From Candidatus Korobacter versatilis (GTDB taxonomy: Bacteria > Acidobacteriota > Terriglobia > Terriglobales > Acidobacteriaceae), in NCBI GenBank assembly GCA_016185395.1, contig JACPNR010000004.1, forward strand, positions 124,001 through 188,000: DNA of 64,000 nt, written 5' to 3'. The stretch's first letter is position 1, and each line of letters opens with the position of its first letter. The position numbers and the translations under genes were made by a program. The notes under the pieces are model-generated. The model worked only from the letters and a program-made list of their open reading frames with translations, searched no databases and had not been told where the DNA came from. Positions 8,931 to 17,034 of this stretch are shown here, one piece after another.

Positions 8931-8958
8931 AGGCGGGCGACCTCGCCCGTCTTTTCTT
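8931..8958 (+). terminator. Rho-independent terminator after gdhA
   Basis: An imperfect 9-10-bp stem (AGGCGGGCGA / TCGCCCGTCT, one G-U) with a small loop is followed by TTTTCTTT. It separates gdhA from the TetR promoter. Confidence 0.8.
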
Positions 8959-8970
8959 TGCAGCAGCAAC

Positions 8971-8999
8971 TTGACCTAGCGCATCGTCCATCATAATAT
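8971..8999 (+). promoter_or_regulatory. Sigma70-type promoter of the TetR gene
   Basis: TTGACC (8971-8976), a 17-bp spacer and TAATAT (8994-8999) form a near-consensus promoter. The -10 element overlaps the palindromic operator that follows, which implies autorepression. Confidence 0.75.
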
Positions 9000-9018
9000 C
9001 GAACGTTCGTTCGGTATT
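8995..9018. promoter_or_regulatory. TetR-family palindromic operator
   Basis: A 24-bp palindrome with only two mismatched pairs; its core is CGAACGTTCGTTCG (8999-9012 region). It fits the PaaR consensus as I recall it from Thermus (CNAACGNNCGTTNG). It covers the -10 box and likely transcription start of the adjacent TetR gene. The obvious ligand would be a CoA thioester of the downstream pathway; that is inference. Confidence 0.75.
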
Positions 9019-9025
9019 GTCAGCC

Positions 9026-9706
9026 ATGGCTATTGCTGCCATCTCGGCGAAGCGCTCCGCCACTCGCCTGCCCACGGGCAGTGCCGCGCGCTCCTTCGAC
9101 CGCCGTCTCGGCGAGATACTGCGCCATGCCACCGACGTGTTCTACGAGAAGGGATACGAAGGCGCTTCGATGCGCGACCTTTCGCGCGCGAGCGGCATGT
9201 CCCTCGCCGGCCTCTACCACTACTTCGAATCCAAAGAGAAGCTGCTTTACCTGATTCAACGGACGACCTTCCGCACCATCATTGACCGCGTCCAAGAGCG
9301 CCTTGCCGTGGGGAAGGACCCGGAAGAGCGCGTACGCATCTTCATCAGCAATCATCTGGGATATTTCCTGGCGAACAAGAAGGCGATGAGCGTGCTCTCG
9401 CACGAGGATGACACGCTCAAGAACGGTTACGGCCAGGAGATCGCCGCCATCAAGCGCGAGTACTATCGCATCTGTCTCGAGCTGCTCGAAGACCTGAAGC
9501 GTGCCAAGGGACTAGAATTCCCCGCGCGCATCGCCGTGCTCAGCCTATTCGGCATGATGAACTGGTTCTACACCTGGCACAATCCACGGGTGGATGCGGA
9601 CGCGGAAGCGCTCAGCCGCCAGATGGGCGACATTTTCTTGAGCGGCATCACGCGGCCGGCCGGCGGCACCGGCAATCTCCGCGGCAGGCGGCCGCGAAAA
9701 GTCTAG
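9026..9706 (+). CDS. TetR family transcriptional regulator
   Basis: The HTH lies at about residues 25-70: FYEKGYEGASMRDLSRASGM then SLAGLYHYFESKEKLLYLI, a textbook TetR DNA-binding domain. The C-terminal ligand domain is about 140 residues, consistent with the FadR/PaaR-like acyl-CoA-responsive class. I chose ATG 9026 because the upstream TTG at 9017 lies inside the operator. The gene is followed 34 bp later by an enoyl-CoA hydratase, so it probably represses the downstream acyl-CoA operon as well as itself. Confidence 0.9.
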   Translation: MAIAAISAKRSATRLPTGSAARSFDRRLGEILRHATDVFYEKGYEGASMRDLSRASGMSLAGLYHYFESKEKLLYLIQRTTFRTIIDRVQERLAVGKDPEERVRIFISNHLGYFLANKKAMSVLSHEDDTLKNGYGQEIAAIKREYYRICLELLEDLKRAKGLEFPARIAVLSLFGMMNWFYTWHNPRVDADAEALSRQMGDIFLSGITRPAGGTGNLRGRRPRKV

Positions 9707-9740
9707 GGGTTCCAGAGTTCGATTTCGATAAAGGAGCTTT

Positions 9741-10550
9741 ATGGCTACGACAACTACAGAGGCGACCAAGACGCTGGTGAATTACCGCAAGGACGGCGGC
9801 GTCGGCATCATCGAGATGAATGATCCGCCGGCGAATACCTACACCTATGAGATGAACCGGCAGCTCGACGAGGCCATCCTCACGGCGCGCTTCGACAACG
9901 ACGTGCACGTGATCGTGCTGACCGGCAACGGCGATAAGTTCTTCTCCGCCGGCGCGAACATCAAGATGCTCGCCTCGGTCGACCCGGTGTTCAAGTACTA
10001 CTTCTGCCTGCATGCGAACGAGACGCTGCTGCGCCTGGAGCACACGCCCAAGCTGGTGATTGCGGCGCTGAACGGACACACCGTTGGCGGGGGCCTCGAG
10101 ATCGCGATGGCGGCGGACATCCGCATCGCGCGCCGCGACGCGGGCAAGTGCGGATTGCCCGAAGTCAACCTCGGCGTGCTCCCCGGCACCGGCGGAACGC
10201 AGCGTCTTTCGCGCCTGGTCGGGAAGTCCAAGGCCATCGAGTTGATGGTCACGGGCAACACGTTCACGTTCGAAGAGGCGAAGGAGATGGGCATTGTCAA
10301 CGACATCTTCGAGCGCGAGAACTTTATGGACAACATCATGGAGTACGCGCGCCAGTTCTGCCCGCCGAACAAGGCGGCGATGGCCGTGGGCCACATCAAG
10401 CGCAGCGTACAGACGGGCTGGGAGATCCCGATGGAGTCCGCCCTCGCCATCGAACGCGAGCTGCAGTCGCTGCTGTTCAAGAGCTCGGACGCGAAAGAAG
10501 GCCTGAACGCGTACGTGGAGAAGCGTCCGGCGGAGTTCAAGGCGAAATAA
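9741..10550 (+). CDS. Enoyl-CoA hydratase/isomerase family protein
   Basis: A 269-aa crotonase-fold protein. Oxyanion-hole segments FFSAGANIKML and GHTVGGGLE are present, with both catalytic Glu positions (E120 in GGGLEIAMAAD and E141 in GLPEVNLGVLPGTGG), so hydratase activity is likely. AAAGGAG precedes the ATG. It is the first structural gene after the TetR repressor, and its stop overlaps the aldehyde dehydrogenase start (TAATG). It may act in aromatic-CoA or fatty-acyl-CoA breakdown. It is far shorter than BoxC (~550 aa), so it is not that enzyme. Confidence 0.9.
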   Translation: MATTTTEATKTLVNYRKDGGVGIIEMNDPPANTYTYEMNRQLDEAILTARFDNDVHVIVLTGNGDKFFSAGANIKMLASVDPVFKYYFCLHANETLLRLEHTPKLVIAALNGHTVGGGLEIAMAADIRIARRDAGKCGLPEVNLGVLPGTGGTQRLSRLVGKSKAIELMVTGNTFTFEEAKEMGIVNDIFERENFMDNIMEYARQFCPPNKAAMAVGHIKRSVQTGWEIPMESALAIERELQSLLFKSSDAKEGLNAYVEKRPAEFKAK

Positions 10551-12016
10551 TGATTGCTGCGAGCAAAGCGCAAGTAAAGCCCGGCAAGCTCTTCATCGGC
10601 GGCGAGTGGGTGGAAGGGAAAAAGACGTTCCCGACCATCAACCCGGCGACCGGTGAGGCGCTCACGCAGGTAGCGGAAGCGGACGCGTCGCAGGTGGACG
10701 CGGCCGTCCGCGCTGCGCGCAAGGCGTTCGACGACCGCAGCAAGGGCTCATGGTCGCTGATGGCGGCGAGTGAGCGCGGCAAGGTCCTGTGGCGCATCGC
10801 CGACCTGATCGAGCAAAACATCGACGAGTTGGCGGAGCTTGAGACGCTCGACAACGGCAAGCCCATCTTCGAGTCACGCTACATCGACATGCCAATGATC
10901 GTCGATGTATTCCGCTACTACGCGGGATGGGCGACGAAGATCCACGGCGACACCATCAACTCGGCGGCGAGTGCGTTCACCTATACGCTGCGTGAGCCGG
11001 TGGGAGTGGTCGGCGCCATCGTGCCGTGGAACTTCCCGCTGCTGCTGGCGAGCTGGAAGCTCGGGCCGGCGCTGGCCTGCGGCAACACCGTTGTCCTCAA
11101 GCCGGCCGAACAGACGCCGCTCACGGCGCTGCGCTTCGCGGAATTGGCGGTGGAAGCGGGGTTGCCGGCGGGCGCACTCAACGTGGTCACCGGCGGGCCG
11201 GAGACGGGCGCGGCACTCGTCCGCCACACCGACGTGGACAAGATCGCCTTCACCGGCTCGACCGCCGTCGGCAAGGAGATCATGCGGTCGGCCGCGGACA
11301 CGCTCAAGCGGGTGACGCTCGAGCTGGGCGGGAAGTCACCCAACATCGTGTTTGCCGACGCGCCAATCGACCAAGCCGTTCGCGGCGCCATCAACGGCAT
11401 CTTCTACGGCAAGGGCGAGGTCTGTTCGGCGGGCTCGCGGCTGTTCGTCGAAAAGAAGATCGAGGACGAGTTCCTGACCAAGCTGGTCGAGTCGTCGAAG
11501 AAGATGAAGCCGGGCGACCCGCTCGACCCGAAGACGCGGCTCGGCGCCATCGTGAGCGAGCAGCAGATGAACACGGTGCTCGGGTACATCGCGGGCGCCA
11601 AGCAGGAAGGCGCGCAGCTCGCCGCCGGTGGGAACCGCGCGTCGGTGGATGGCAGCAAGGGGTTCTTCATCGAGCCCACTATCTTCTCCGGCGTGAAGAA
11701 CGAGATGAAGATCGCGCAGGAAGAGGTCTTCGGGCCGGTGCTGGCCACGCTCACCTTCGACGACATCGAGCAGGTCGCGGAACTCGCCAACAAGAACATC
11801 TACGGTCTCGCGGCGGCCATTTGGACGTCGGACATCAAGCGCGCGCACGCGCTCTCGCGGCGCCTGAAGGCCGGAACCGTTTGGATCAACACATATGGCG
11901 ACGGCGACGCGTCGTTGCCGTTCGGCGGGTACAAGCAGTCCGGCTTCGGCCGCGACCTGGGCGCCGACGCATTGCAGCACTACACCGAGACAAAAGCGGT
12001 TTGGGTGAAGTTGTAA
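10550..12016 (+). CDS. NAD(P)-dependent aldehyde dehydrogenase
   Basis: A 488-aa class 1/2 ALDH. VGAIVPWNFPLLL and FTGSTAVGKEI line the cofactor site, Glu259 is the general base (LELGGKSPN), and Cys292 is the nucleophile (GKGEVCSAGSR). The start overlaps the hydratase stop by one base, so translational coupling is expected. In context it may oxidise a semialdehyde released by ring cleavage, analogous to BoxD or PaaZ-type steps, or phenylacetaldehyde. Specificity cannot be read from sequence. Confidence 0.93.
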   Translation: MIAASKAQVKPGKLFIGGEWVEGKKTFPTINPATGEALTQVAEADASQVDAAVRAARKAFDDRSKGSWSLMAASERGKVLWRIADLIEQNIDELAELETLDNGKPIFESRYIDMPMIVDVFRYYAGWATKIHGDTINSAASAFTYTLREPVGVVGAIVPWNFPLLLASWKLGPALACGNTVVLKPAEQTPLTALRFAELAVEAGLPAGALNVVTGGPETGAALVRHTDVDKIAFTGSTAVGKEIMRSAADTLKRVTLELGGKSPNIVFADAPIDQAVRGAINGIFYGKGEVCSAGSRLFVEKKIEDEFLTKLVESSKKMKPGDPLDPKTRLGAIVSEQQMNTVLGYIAGAKQEGAQLAAGGNRASVDGSKGFFIEPTIFSGVKNEMKIAQEEVFGPVLATLTFDDIEQVAELANKNIYGLAAAIWTSDIKRAHALSRRLKAGTVWINTYGDGDASLPFGGYKQSGFGRDLGADALQHYTETKAVWVKL

Positions 12017-12027
12017 CCGAGGAGATC

Positions 12028-13212
12028 ATGCCAGGAAAAGTATTTAAGATCGGGACGTTCAGCGATTGGGTCGGGCTGTTCGACGATTGGCGCAAGGAGG
12101 TCGGCGTGGACCACGACGACATCCGCGGCTTCCACTTCGACACGCTCTACGGCGCGATCGAGACCGACGAGATCCAGTTCGGGCACTACAAGGGCCGGCC
12201 GAAGTGGGAGTCCGTGCGCCAGATCCCCACGCAGAACATGCGCGACGCCATGCTCAACATGATCGTCTACCAGGGCGACACCGAGTTCGCGTCGGTAGAG
12301 CAGCAGCGCTGGCTGTTCCAGTCGGCGCCGACCGATTGGGACCGCCGCGCGCTGACGCGGGTGATGATCGAGGAGATGCGCCACGGGTGGCAGATGTGCG
12401 CCGTCCTCATCGACCACTTCGGCTCGACCGGCAAGGTGGAGGCGCAGAAGATGCTCGAGCGGCGTGCGTTCGAGAACAAGCGGCTGCTCAACGCCTTCAA
12501 CGAGGAAGTGGACAACTGGATGGACTTCTTCACCTACACCGACTTCGTGGACCGCGACGGCAAGTTCCAGTTGCAGATGCTCAAGTTCAGCGCGTTCGCA
12601 CCCATCGGCCGCTCGATGAGCTACATGCTGCGTGAGGAAGCCTTCCACATGGGCACGGGTAACGACGGCCTGCGCCGCGTGGTCGAGGGCGGCGTCATCC
12701 CGCCGTGGCTGATCCAGAAATATCTCAACAAGTGGATCTCCGGTTCGTACGACTTGTTCGGCACCGACAACTCGTCGTCCGCGCACTGGGCCTACGTATG
12801 GGGACTCAAGGGCCGCTACGACGAGCCCAGGAACGCGACCGCGCCCGACCTCGACGACATCAACGACTACAACCGCAACCTGTACCGCGACGAGGTCTCC
12901 GGGCTGGTGCAGCGTTTCAACGCTTCGCTCAAGCCGGGCAGCGAGCCGCTGTATGCGCCGGACATCAAGTTCAACCGCGCCATCGGCAAGTGGAAGGAGC
13001 AGCGCTTCCATCCGCAGACGGGCGCGGCGGTGGACGAGAAGGAGTACCCGCAGAAGCTGGGCGAGTGGCTGCCGACGGCGGACGACAAGAAGCTGCTGAA
13101 GGACATCATCGCCAACGAGCCGCGCTGGATCGCGCCGAAGGAGGGCGCGAAGGATCCGCTGGCCTCGATCGCCGAGCCACGCAAATCGGCCATTAACATC
13201 AGCGCGAATTAG
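12028..13212 (+). CDS. boxB: BoxB-like benzoyl-CoA epoxidase (di-iron oxygenase) subunit
   Basis: A 394-aa ferritin-fold oxygenase component. Segments closely resembling BoxB are YQGDTEFASVEQQRWL (about 81-96), the ExxH iron motif MIEEMRHGW (113-121), the second EExxH in LREEAFHMG, DLFGTDNSSSAHW, and the C-terminal GEWLPTADDKKLL. It is shorter than BoxB (~470 aa). PaaA-type proteins are the alternative, but the motif order favours BoxB. Such a subunit uses O2 and electrons from a reductase (BoxA) to epoxidise an aryl-CoA ring; no BoxA is visible here. An ATG at 12028 with GGAG upstream sets the start. Confidence 0.8.
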   Translation: MPGKVFKIGTFSDWVGLFDDWRKEVGVDHDDIRGFHFDTLYGAIETDEIQFGHYKGRPKWESVRQIPTQNMRDAMLNMIVYQGDTEFASVEQQRWLFQSAPTDWDRRALTRVMIEEMRHGWQMCAVLIDHFGSTGKVEAQKMLERRAFENKRLLNAFNEEVDNWMDFFTYTDFVDRDGKFQLQMLKFSAFAPIGRSMSYMLREEAFHMGTGNDGLRRVVEGGVIPPWLIQKYLNKWISGSYDLFGTDNSSSAHWAYVWGLKGRYDEPRNATAPDLDDINDYNRNLYRDEVSGLVQRFNASLKPGSEPLYAPDIKFNRAIGKWKEQRFHPQTGAAVDEKEYPQKLGEWLPTADDKKLLKDIIANEPRWIAPKEGAKDPLASIAEPRKSAINISAN

Positions 13213-13220
13213 CAGGGAAA

Positions 13221-13436
13221 ATGGAAACGTCAGAGAGCACGTCAAGACCTGTTCGAACTGCTCTTACCGTGCTCCTTGTCCTGCTATTTGCGACCTATCT
13301 CGTTGCGAAGGTTCACTTCGTTCTAAGGTTTGGGGTGCCAGGGTTCGTTGACGAGCACAGCGGCTTTTGGCTGGCGATGGCCCTGATTGCGGGCGCGATC
13401 TTGGTTCTCGAAAGATTCTCAGCCGCCGGCCGTTAG
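13221..13436 (+). CDS. Small two-helix membrane protein, unknown
   Basis: A 71-aa ORF with two hydrophobic helices (about 14-35 and 48-64) separated by a short loop; AGGG precedes the ATG. It starts 8 bp after boxB and could be the last gene of that operon. No family recognised. It ends flush against the converging amidohydrolase gene, so it might be chance coding. Confidence 0.5.
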   Translation: METSESTSRPVRTALTVLLVLLFATYLVAKVHFVLRFGVPGFVDEHSGFWLAMALIAGAILVLERFSAAGR

Positions 13437-15098
13437 TTACTTCCTCTCGAAGACCACTCTGCCGCCGACGATGGTCAGGTCCACCTTCACGTCCTTGATC
13501 GCTTCGGGGCGGATGGAAAAAATGTCGTCGCTGAGGAGGACGACGTCGGCAAGCTTGCCGGCGGCGATCGTCCCTTTCTCTTTTTCCTGGAACTCGGCGT
13601 AGGCCGAGCCGGCGGTGTAGGCCTCGACGGCTTCGGCGACGGTCAGCTTCTGCTCGGGCACCCAGCCGTCGGGGTTCTTGCCGTCGAGCGTTGCACGGGT
13701 CACCGCGGCGTAAATGGTCTGCAGCGGGTCGAGCGGCGCGACCGTCCAATCGGTGCCGAAGGCGAGGCGCACGCCGTTATCAAGGAACGTGCGGAAGGCA
13801 TAAGTGGTCTTGATGCGCTCGGGGCCGATGCGTTTCTCCGCCCAGCGGCCGTCGTCGATGGCGTGGTACGGCTGCACGCTGGCGATCACGCCCAGCTCGG
13901 CGAAGCGCTTGAAGTCCTTTGCCGCCATGTGCTGCGCGTGCTCGATGCGGAGGCGGCGGTCGCGCGCGCCGTTGGCGCTCACGATGTCGCTGAAGATGTC
14001 GAGGATGATGGAGATGGCGTTGTCGCCGATGGCGTGGATGCAGAGCTGCAATCCGGCATCGTCCGCCTTCATCAGGCGGCCGCGCATGGCGGTGATGGGA
14101 TGCATCTCGTCGGCGAGCAGGCCACGCGTGTTGGGCGCGTCCGTGTATGGCGCGAAGAAGTAGGCGGTGGTGGAGCCGAGTGAGCCGTCGGCATAGCCCT
14201 TGAGCGCGCCGAGCCGGAGGTAGGACGAGCCGAATGCGCGTTGGACGCCGAGCTTGGCCTGGTCCTGCCAGCCGGTCTCCATGGGCGCGGCATAGATGCG
14301 CGCGGTCAGCTCGCCGCGCTCGGCGAACTCCATGTAGGCGCGCACGTCGTCATAGGACGGGTTCATGTGCTGCACGCTGGTCACGCCCAGCGAGGCGGCG
14401 TAGGCGAGCGCGCGCTTGATGGCGGCGGCGCGCTGGTCGTGCGTGAGGCCAGGCATGACCTTCCACACCAGGTTCATGGCGGCGTCTTTGAGGACGCCGG
14501 TGGGATTGCCCTGCGCGTCGTGGACGATGGCGCCGCCGGGCGGGTCGGGCGTCTTCGCCGTGACCTTGGCGAGACGCAACGCCGCCGAGTTGGCCAGTGA
14601 CATGTGGCCGTCGTAGCGGCCGACGAAGACCGGCGTGCTGCCGGTGACGGCGTCGATCATCTGCCGCGTGGGGAGCTGCGCCGGCGTCCACCGTTGGTCG
14701 TCCCAGTCGCCGCCAACGATCCACTCGCCGGGACGCTGCTGGGCGCGTTCGCCGATGCGTTTGGCGAATTCCTCGGGCGAAGGCGCGTCCTTCAGCTCGA
14801 CGCTGTCGAGCTGCACGCCGCCGTCGACGAAGTGCGTGTGCGCGTCGTTGAAGCCGGGCAGCAGCAGGTGTCCGTGGGCGTCGATCACCTTGGTCTCGGG
14901 CCCGCGCCAGGCGTCAATCTCGGCGGCTGAACCGACGCCGACGATGCGCTCGCGCAGGATGGCGATGGCTTCCGCCCGCGGATGCTCCTTCTCGACGGTG
15001 TACACCTTGGCGTTGGTGATGATGGTGTCCGCGGCCGGGCGCTGCGCGAAGAGGGACGCAGCGAGGAAGACGAGAGGAAGCAATCGGCAAAGCTTCAT
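13437..15098 (-). CDS. Secreted amidohydrolase (YtcJ-like)
   Basis: A 553-aa amidohydrolase-superfamily protein with a signal peptide ([19 protein letters not shown]). The metal HxH appears in [18 protein letters not shown], with later His in LRIEHAQHM and Asp in LAFGTDW. The order matches the YtcJ/AepA-like group, which often acts on unknown N-acyl or cyclic amides outside the cytoplasm. It begins immediately after the nadK stop, so it may share that transcript, although its secreted nature does not suggest a functional link. Confidence 0.88.
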   Translation of the reverse strand: MKLCRLLPLVFLAASLFAQRPAADTIITNAKVYTVEKEHPRAEAIAILRERIVGVGSAAEIDAWRGPETKVIDAHGHLLLPGFNDAHTHFVDGGVQLDSVELKDAPSPEEFAKRIGERAQQRPGEWIVGGDWDDQRWTPAQLPTRQMIDAVTGSTPVFVGRYDGHMSLANSAALRLAKVTAKTPDPPGGAIVHDAQGNPTGVLKDAAMNLVWKVMPGLTHDQRAAAIKRALAYAASLGVTSVQHMNPSYDDVRAYMEFAERGELTARIYAAPMETGWQDQAKLGVQRAFGSSYLRLGALKGYADGSLGSTTAYFFAPYTDAPNTRGLLADEMHPITAMRGRLMKADDAGLQLCIHAIGDNAISIILDIFSDIVSANGARDRRLRIEHAQHMAAKDFKRFAELGVIASVQPYHAIDDGRWAEKRIGPERIKTTYAFRTFLDNGVRLAFGTDWTVAPLDPLQTIYAAVTRATLDGKNPDGWVPEQKLTVAEAVEAYTAGSAYAEFQEKEKGTIAAGKLADVVLLSDDIFSIRPEAIKDVKVDLTIVGGRVVFERK

Positions 15099-15956
15099 CT
15101 AGCGCTCTCCCCACTTCAGTTTTGTCCGCAGCACGTCGAAGAAACTGCGCTGCGGCAGATGGAGCAGCTGGATGGTGTGTTTCGACTTGCGGCAGACGAT
15201 GCGGTCGCCTTGGCGCAAGGGTTCGCCCGTCTGTCCGTCGACGGTGAGATACGCCTCTTCTTGCGGCTGCTTCACTTCGATCGCGATCTCCGACTCGTCC
15301 GGGACGACCAAGGGCCGGTTGGTCAGCGCGTGAGGCGAGACCGGCGTTATCACGAAGGCATTTACCGTGGGCGTGAGGATAGGGCCGCCGGCAGCCAGGG
15401 AATACGCTGTGGAGCCGGTCGGCGTCGCGACGATGACACCGTCTGCCTTATAGTTCGACACGAACTGCCGGTTGACGTACACGTCGAAGTCGACCATGCG
15501 CGCCAGCGCCGCCTTATTCACGACGATGTCGTTGAGCGCCTCATACTCTTCGGCGGCATTGCCATCGCGCACCAACTCGCAGCGCAGCATGGCACGCACG
15601 TCGAACACGGCCTGCTTGCGCTCGACGGCGTCGAGCGTGGCCTCCAGCTCCTCGAGGCGGACTTCCGTCATGAAGCCGAGCGAACCGAGATTCACGCCGA
15701 GTATCGGGATGCCCGCCTTTGCCACTGCGCGCGCGGCTGCGAGCATGGTCCCATCTCCGCCCACTACGACGACGAACTCAGGTTTGCGCGCAGCGATGGT
15801 TTCCCGCGCCACGCATTCGAGGCCCGGGAGAACGCTGCAGGTGTCCGTGTCGGCGAGAACGGCGTAGCTGTGTGCCTTGAGCCACTTGACCAGACGTGCC
15901 GCCACTTCCGGCAGCTGCGGCCGGCCCGGCTTCGAGATGATGGCGACGCTCTTCAT
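15099..15956 (-). CDS. nadK: NAD kinase
   Basis: A 285-aa PpnK-family kinase. The GGDGT phosphate-binding motif is at 66-70, the NAD-binding LNDIVV at 141-146, and the conserved TPTGSTAYSLAAGGP segment follows. It makes NADP+ from NAD+ using ATP or polyphosphate in the cytoplasm. The ATG overlaps the tlyA stop by 4 bp, so the two are translationally coupled, an arrangement seen in many bacteria. Confidence 0.95.
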   Translation of the reverse strand: MKSVAIISKPGRPQLPEVAARLVKWLKAHSYAVLADTDTCSVLPGLECVARETIAARKPEFVVVVGGDGTMLAAARAVAKAGIPILGVNLGSLGFMTEVRLEELEATLDAVERKQAVFDVRAMLRCELVRDGNAAEEYEALNDIVVNKAALARMVDFDVYVNRQFVSNYKADGVIVATPTGSTAYSLAAGGPILTPTVNAFVITPVSPHALTNRPLVVPDESEIAIEVKQPQEEAYLTVDGQTGEPLRQGDRIVCRKSKHTIQLLHLPQRSFFDVLRTKLKWGER

Positions 15957-16747
15957 TCTTTCCCTTGGCGCGTTGCCGCGAATGTCGCGTGCAGCAGGAA
16001 CTCTTTGTTTCCCTCGGCCCCGGTGATGGGAGAATCGGCGACTTCGATGTCCGTTCCGCCGAGTGCTTGCACAGCTTCGCGGACGCGTTCCACCGCCGAA
16101 TGCTGCACCGCCGCATCGCGCACGATGCCGCCTTTGCCCACGTTTCCTTTCCCCGCCTCGAACTGCGGCTTCACCAGGACTACAGACTCTAGTGGAGAAG
16201 CGCCGGAAAGCTCACGCAGACTGTTGACCACCGCGGGGAGGACGAGTGTAGCAGAGATAAAAGACACGTCCATGGCGAGGAAAGTGACGGGCGCACCAGC
16301 GAGCGGCGCTACCTGCGCGGAGGTCAGGTTGCGGGCATTGGTGCGTTCCAACAAGCGGACCCGGGCATCGCCGCGCAGCGCCGACGCTATCTGACCATAA
16401 CCGGTATCCACCGCGATCACTTGCGCGGCGCCGTGTTGCAGCATGGCGTCGGTGAAGCCGCCGGTGGAGGTCCCCACGTCCATGCAAGTTCGTCCCACGA
16501 GGTCGATCCCCCAATGGGCGAGCGCATGCTCCAGCTTCAGACCTCCGCGGCTTACGTACCGCAAGCCCTCCCCCAGCAGCCGGATGGCGACGTCTGTTTC
16601 GACCCCAGCTCCAGCCTTTTCGACCTTCTGCTCGTTGACGAGCACCCTGCCAGCCAGGATCAGCGCCTGGGCGCGTTCGCGGCTGGGAACCAGCCCGCGT
16701 TCGACCAATAAGCGATCGAGTCTTTGCTTCGACATCTGTTTGGACAT
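15953..16747 (-). CDS. tlyA: TlyA family rRNA 2'-O-methyltransferase / hemolysin A family
   Basis: An S4 RNA-binding domain occupies about residues 6-65 (RLDRLLVERGLVPSRERAQ). An FtsJ-like methyltransferase follows: SAM motif MDVGTSTGGFTDAML (89-103), then AVDTGYGQ and MDVSFIS. The Lys-Asp-Lys-Glu type active site is compatible with ribose methylation (16S C1409/23S C1920 in mycobacteria). The N-terminus has a duplicated MSKQ, so either Met may start. It heads the tlyA-nadK operon. Confidence 0.9.
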   Translation of the reverse strand: MSKQMSKQRLDRLLVERGLVPSRERAQALILAGRVLVNEQKVEKAGAGVETDVAIRLLGEGLRYVSRGGLKLEHALAHWGIDLVGRTCMDVGTSTGGFTDAMLQHGAAQVIAVDTGYGQIASALRGDARVRLLERTNARNLTSAQVAPLAGAPVTFLAMDVSFISATLVLPAVVNSLRELSGASPLESVVLVKPQFEAGKGNVGKGGIVRDAAVQHSAVERVREAVQALGGTDIEVADSPITGAEGNKEFLLHATFAATRQGKE

Positions 16748-16895
16748 CGGTGATTACCGGACGTGTAACCCTTACGACAAGCTATGCCATCGTGCGATTG
16801 TCGTCCACAGCCCTCGTCGGGGCCTGGTTGACCACAGAAAAGCAGAATGCCATTTCTAGCGTGATGAGTAGCGCTCATTACGGGTTGGCAGTCTA

Positions 16896-16916
16896 TTATC
16901 CACAAAATTATTCACA
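16896..16916 (+). promoter_or_regulatory. Pair of DnaA-box-like sequences
   Basis: TTATCCACA (perfect box, 16896-16904) and TTATTCACA (16908-16916) lie 3 bp apart in an AT-richer part of the 287-bp tlyA-pdhA gap. A weaker reversed match (TGTGGAGTA) follows at 16921. The gap otherwise holds only a -10-like TACAAT at 17006 ahead of pdhA. The boxes may bind DnaA as a regulatory or titration site. No dnaA or dnaN is nearby, so an origin is not supported. Confidence 0.5.
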
Positions 16917-17034
16917 CGGTTGTGGAGTACCGCGTGTCGGGAAAGTAACCTGACGGCTCGGTCTCTCTATTGGCTATCTAGGAACGTGAGGGCCGGGGTC
17001 TGCGCTACAATTAGGGTTTTCCGAGGCACATACT

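Noticed and set aside
10148..10549. 5' extension of the aldehyde dehydrogenase frame
   Set aside because: Covers the hydratase gene; low-complexity Arg-rich product. ATG 10550 is the natural start.
11026..12027. Long 5' extension of the BoxB-like frame through the aldehyde dehydrogenase
   Set aside because: Overlaps a well-supported ALDH; a Shine-Dalgarno precedes ATG 12028 and family similarity starts there.
14982..16394. 470-codon plus-strand ORF opposite the amidohydrolase, nadK and tlyA genes
   Set aside because: Shadow of three convincing minus-strand genes.
16800..16930. Chromosomal origin
   Set aside because: Only two good DnaA boxes and no dnaA/dnaN/gidA-type neighbours; kept as possible DnaA sites only.
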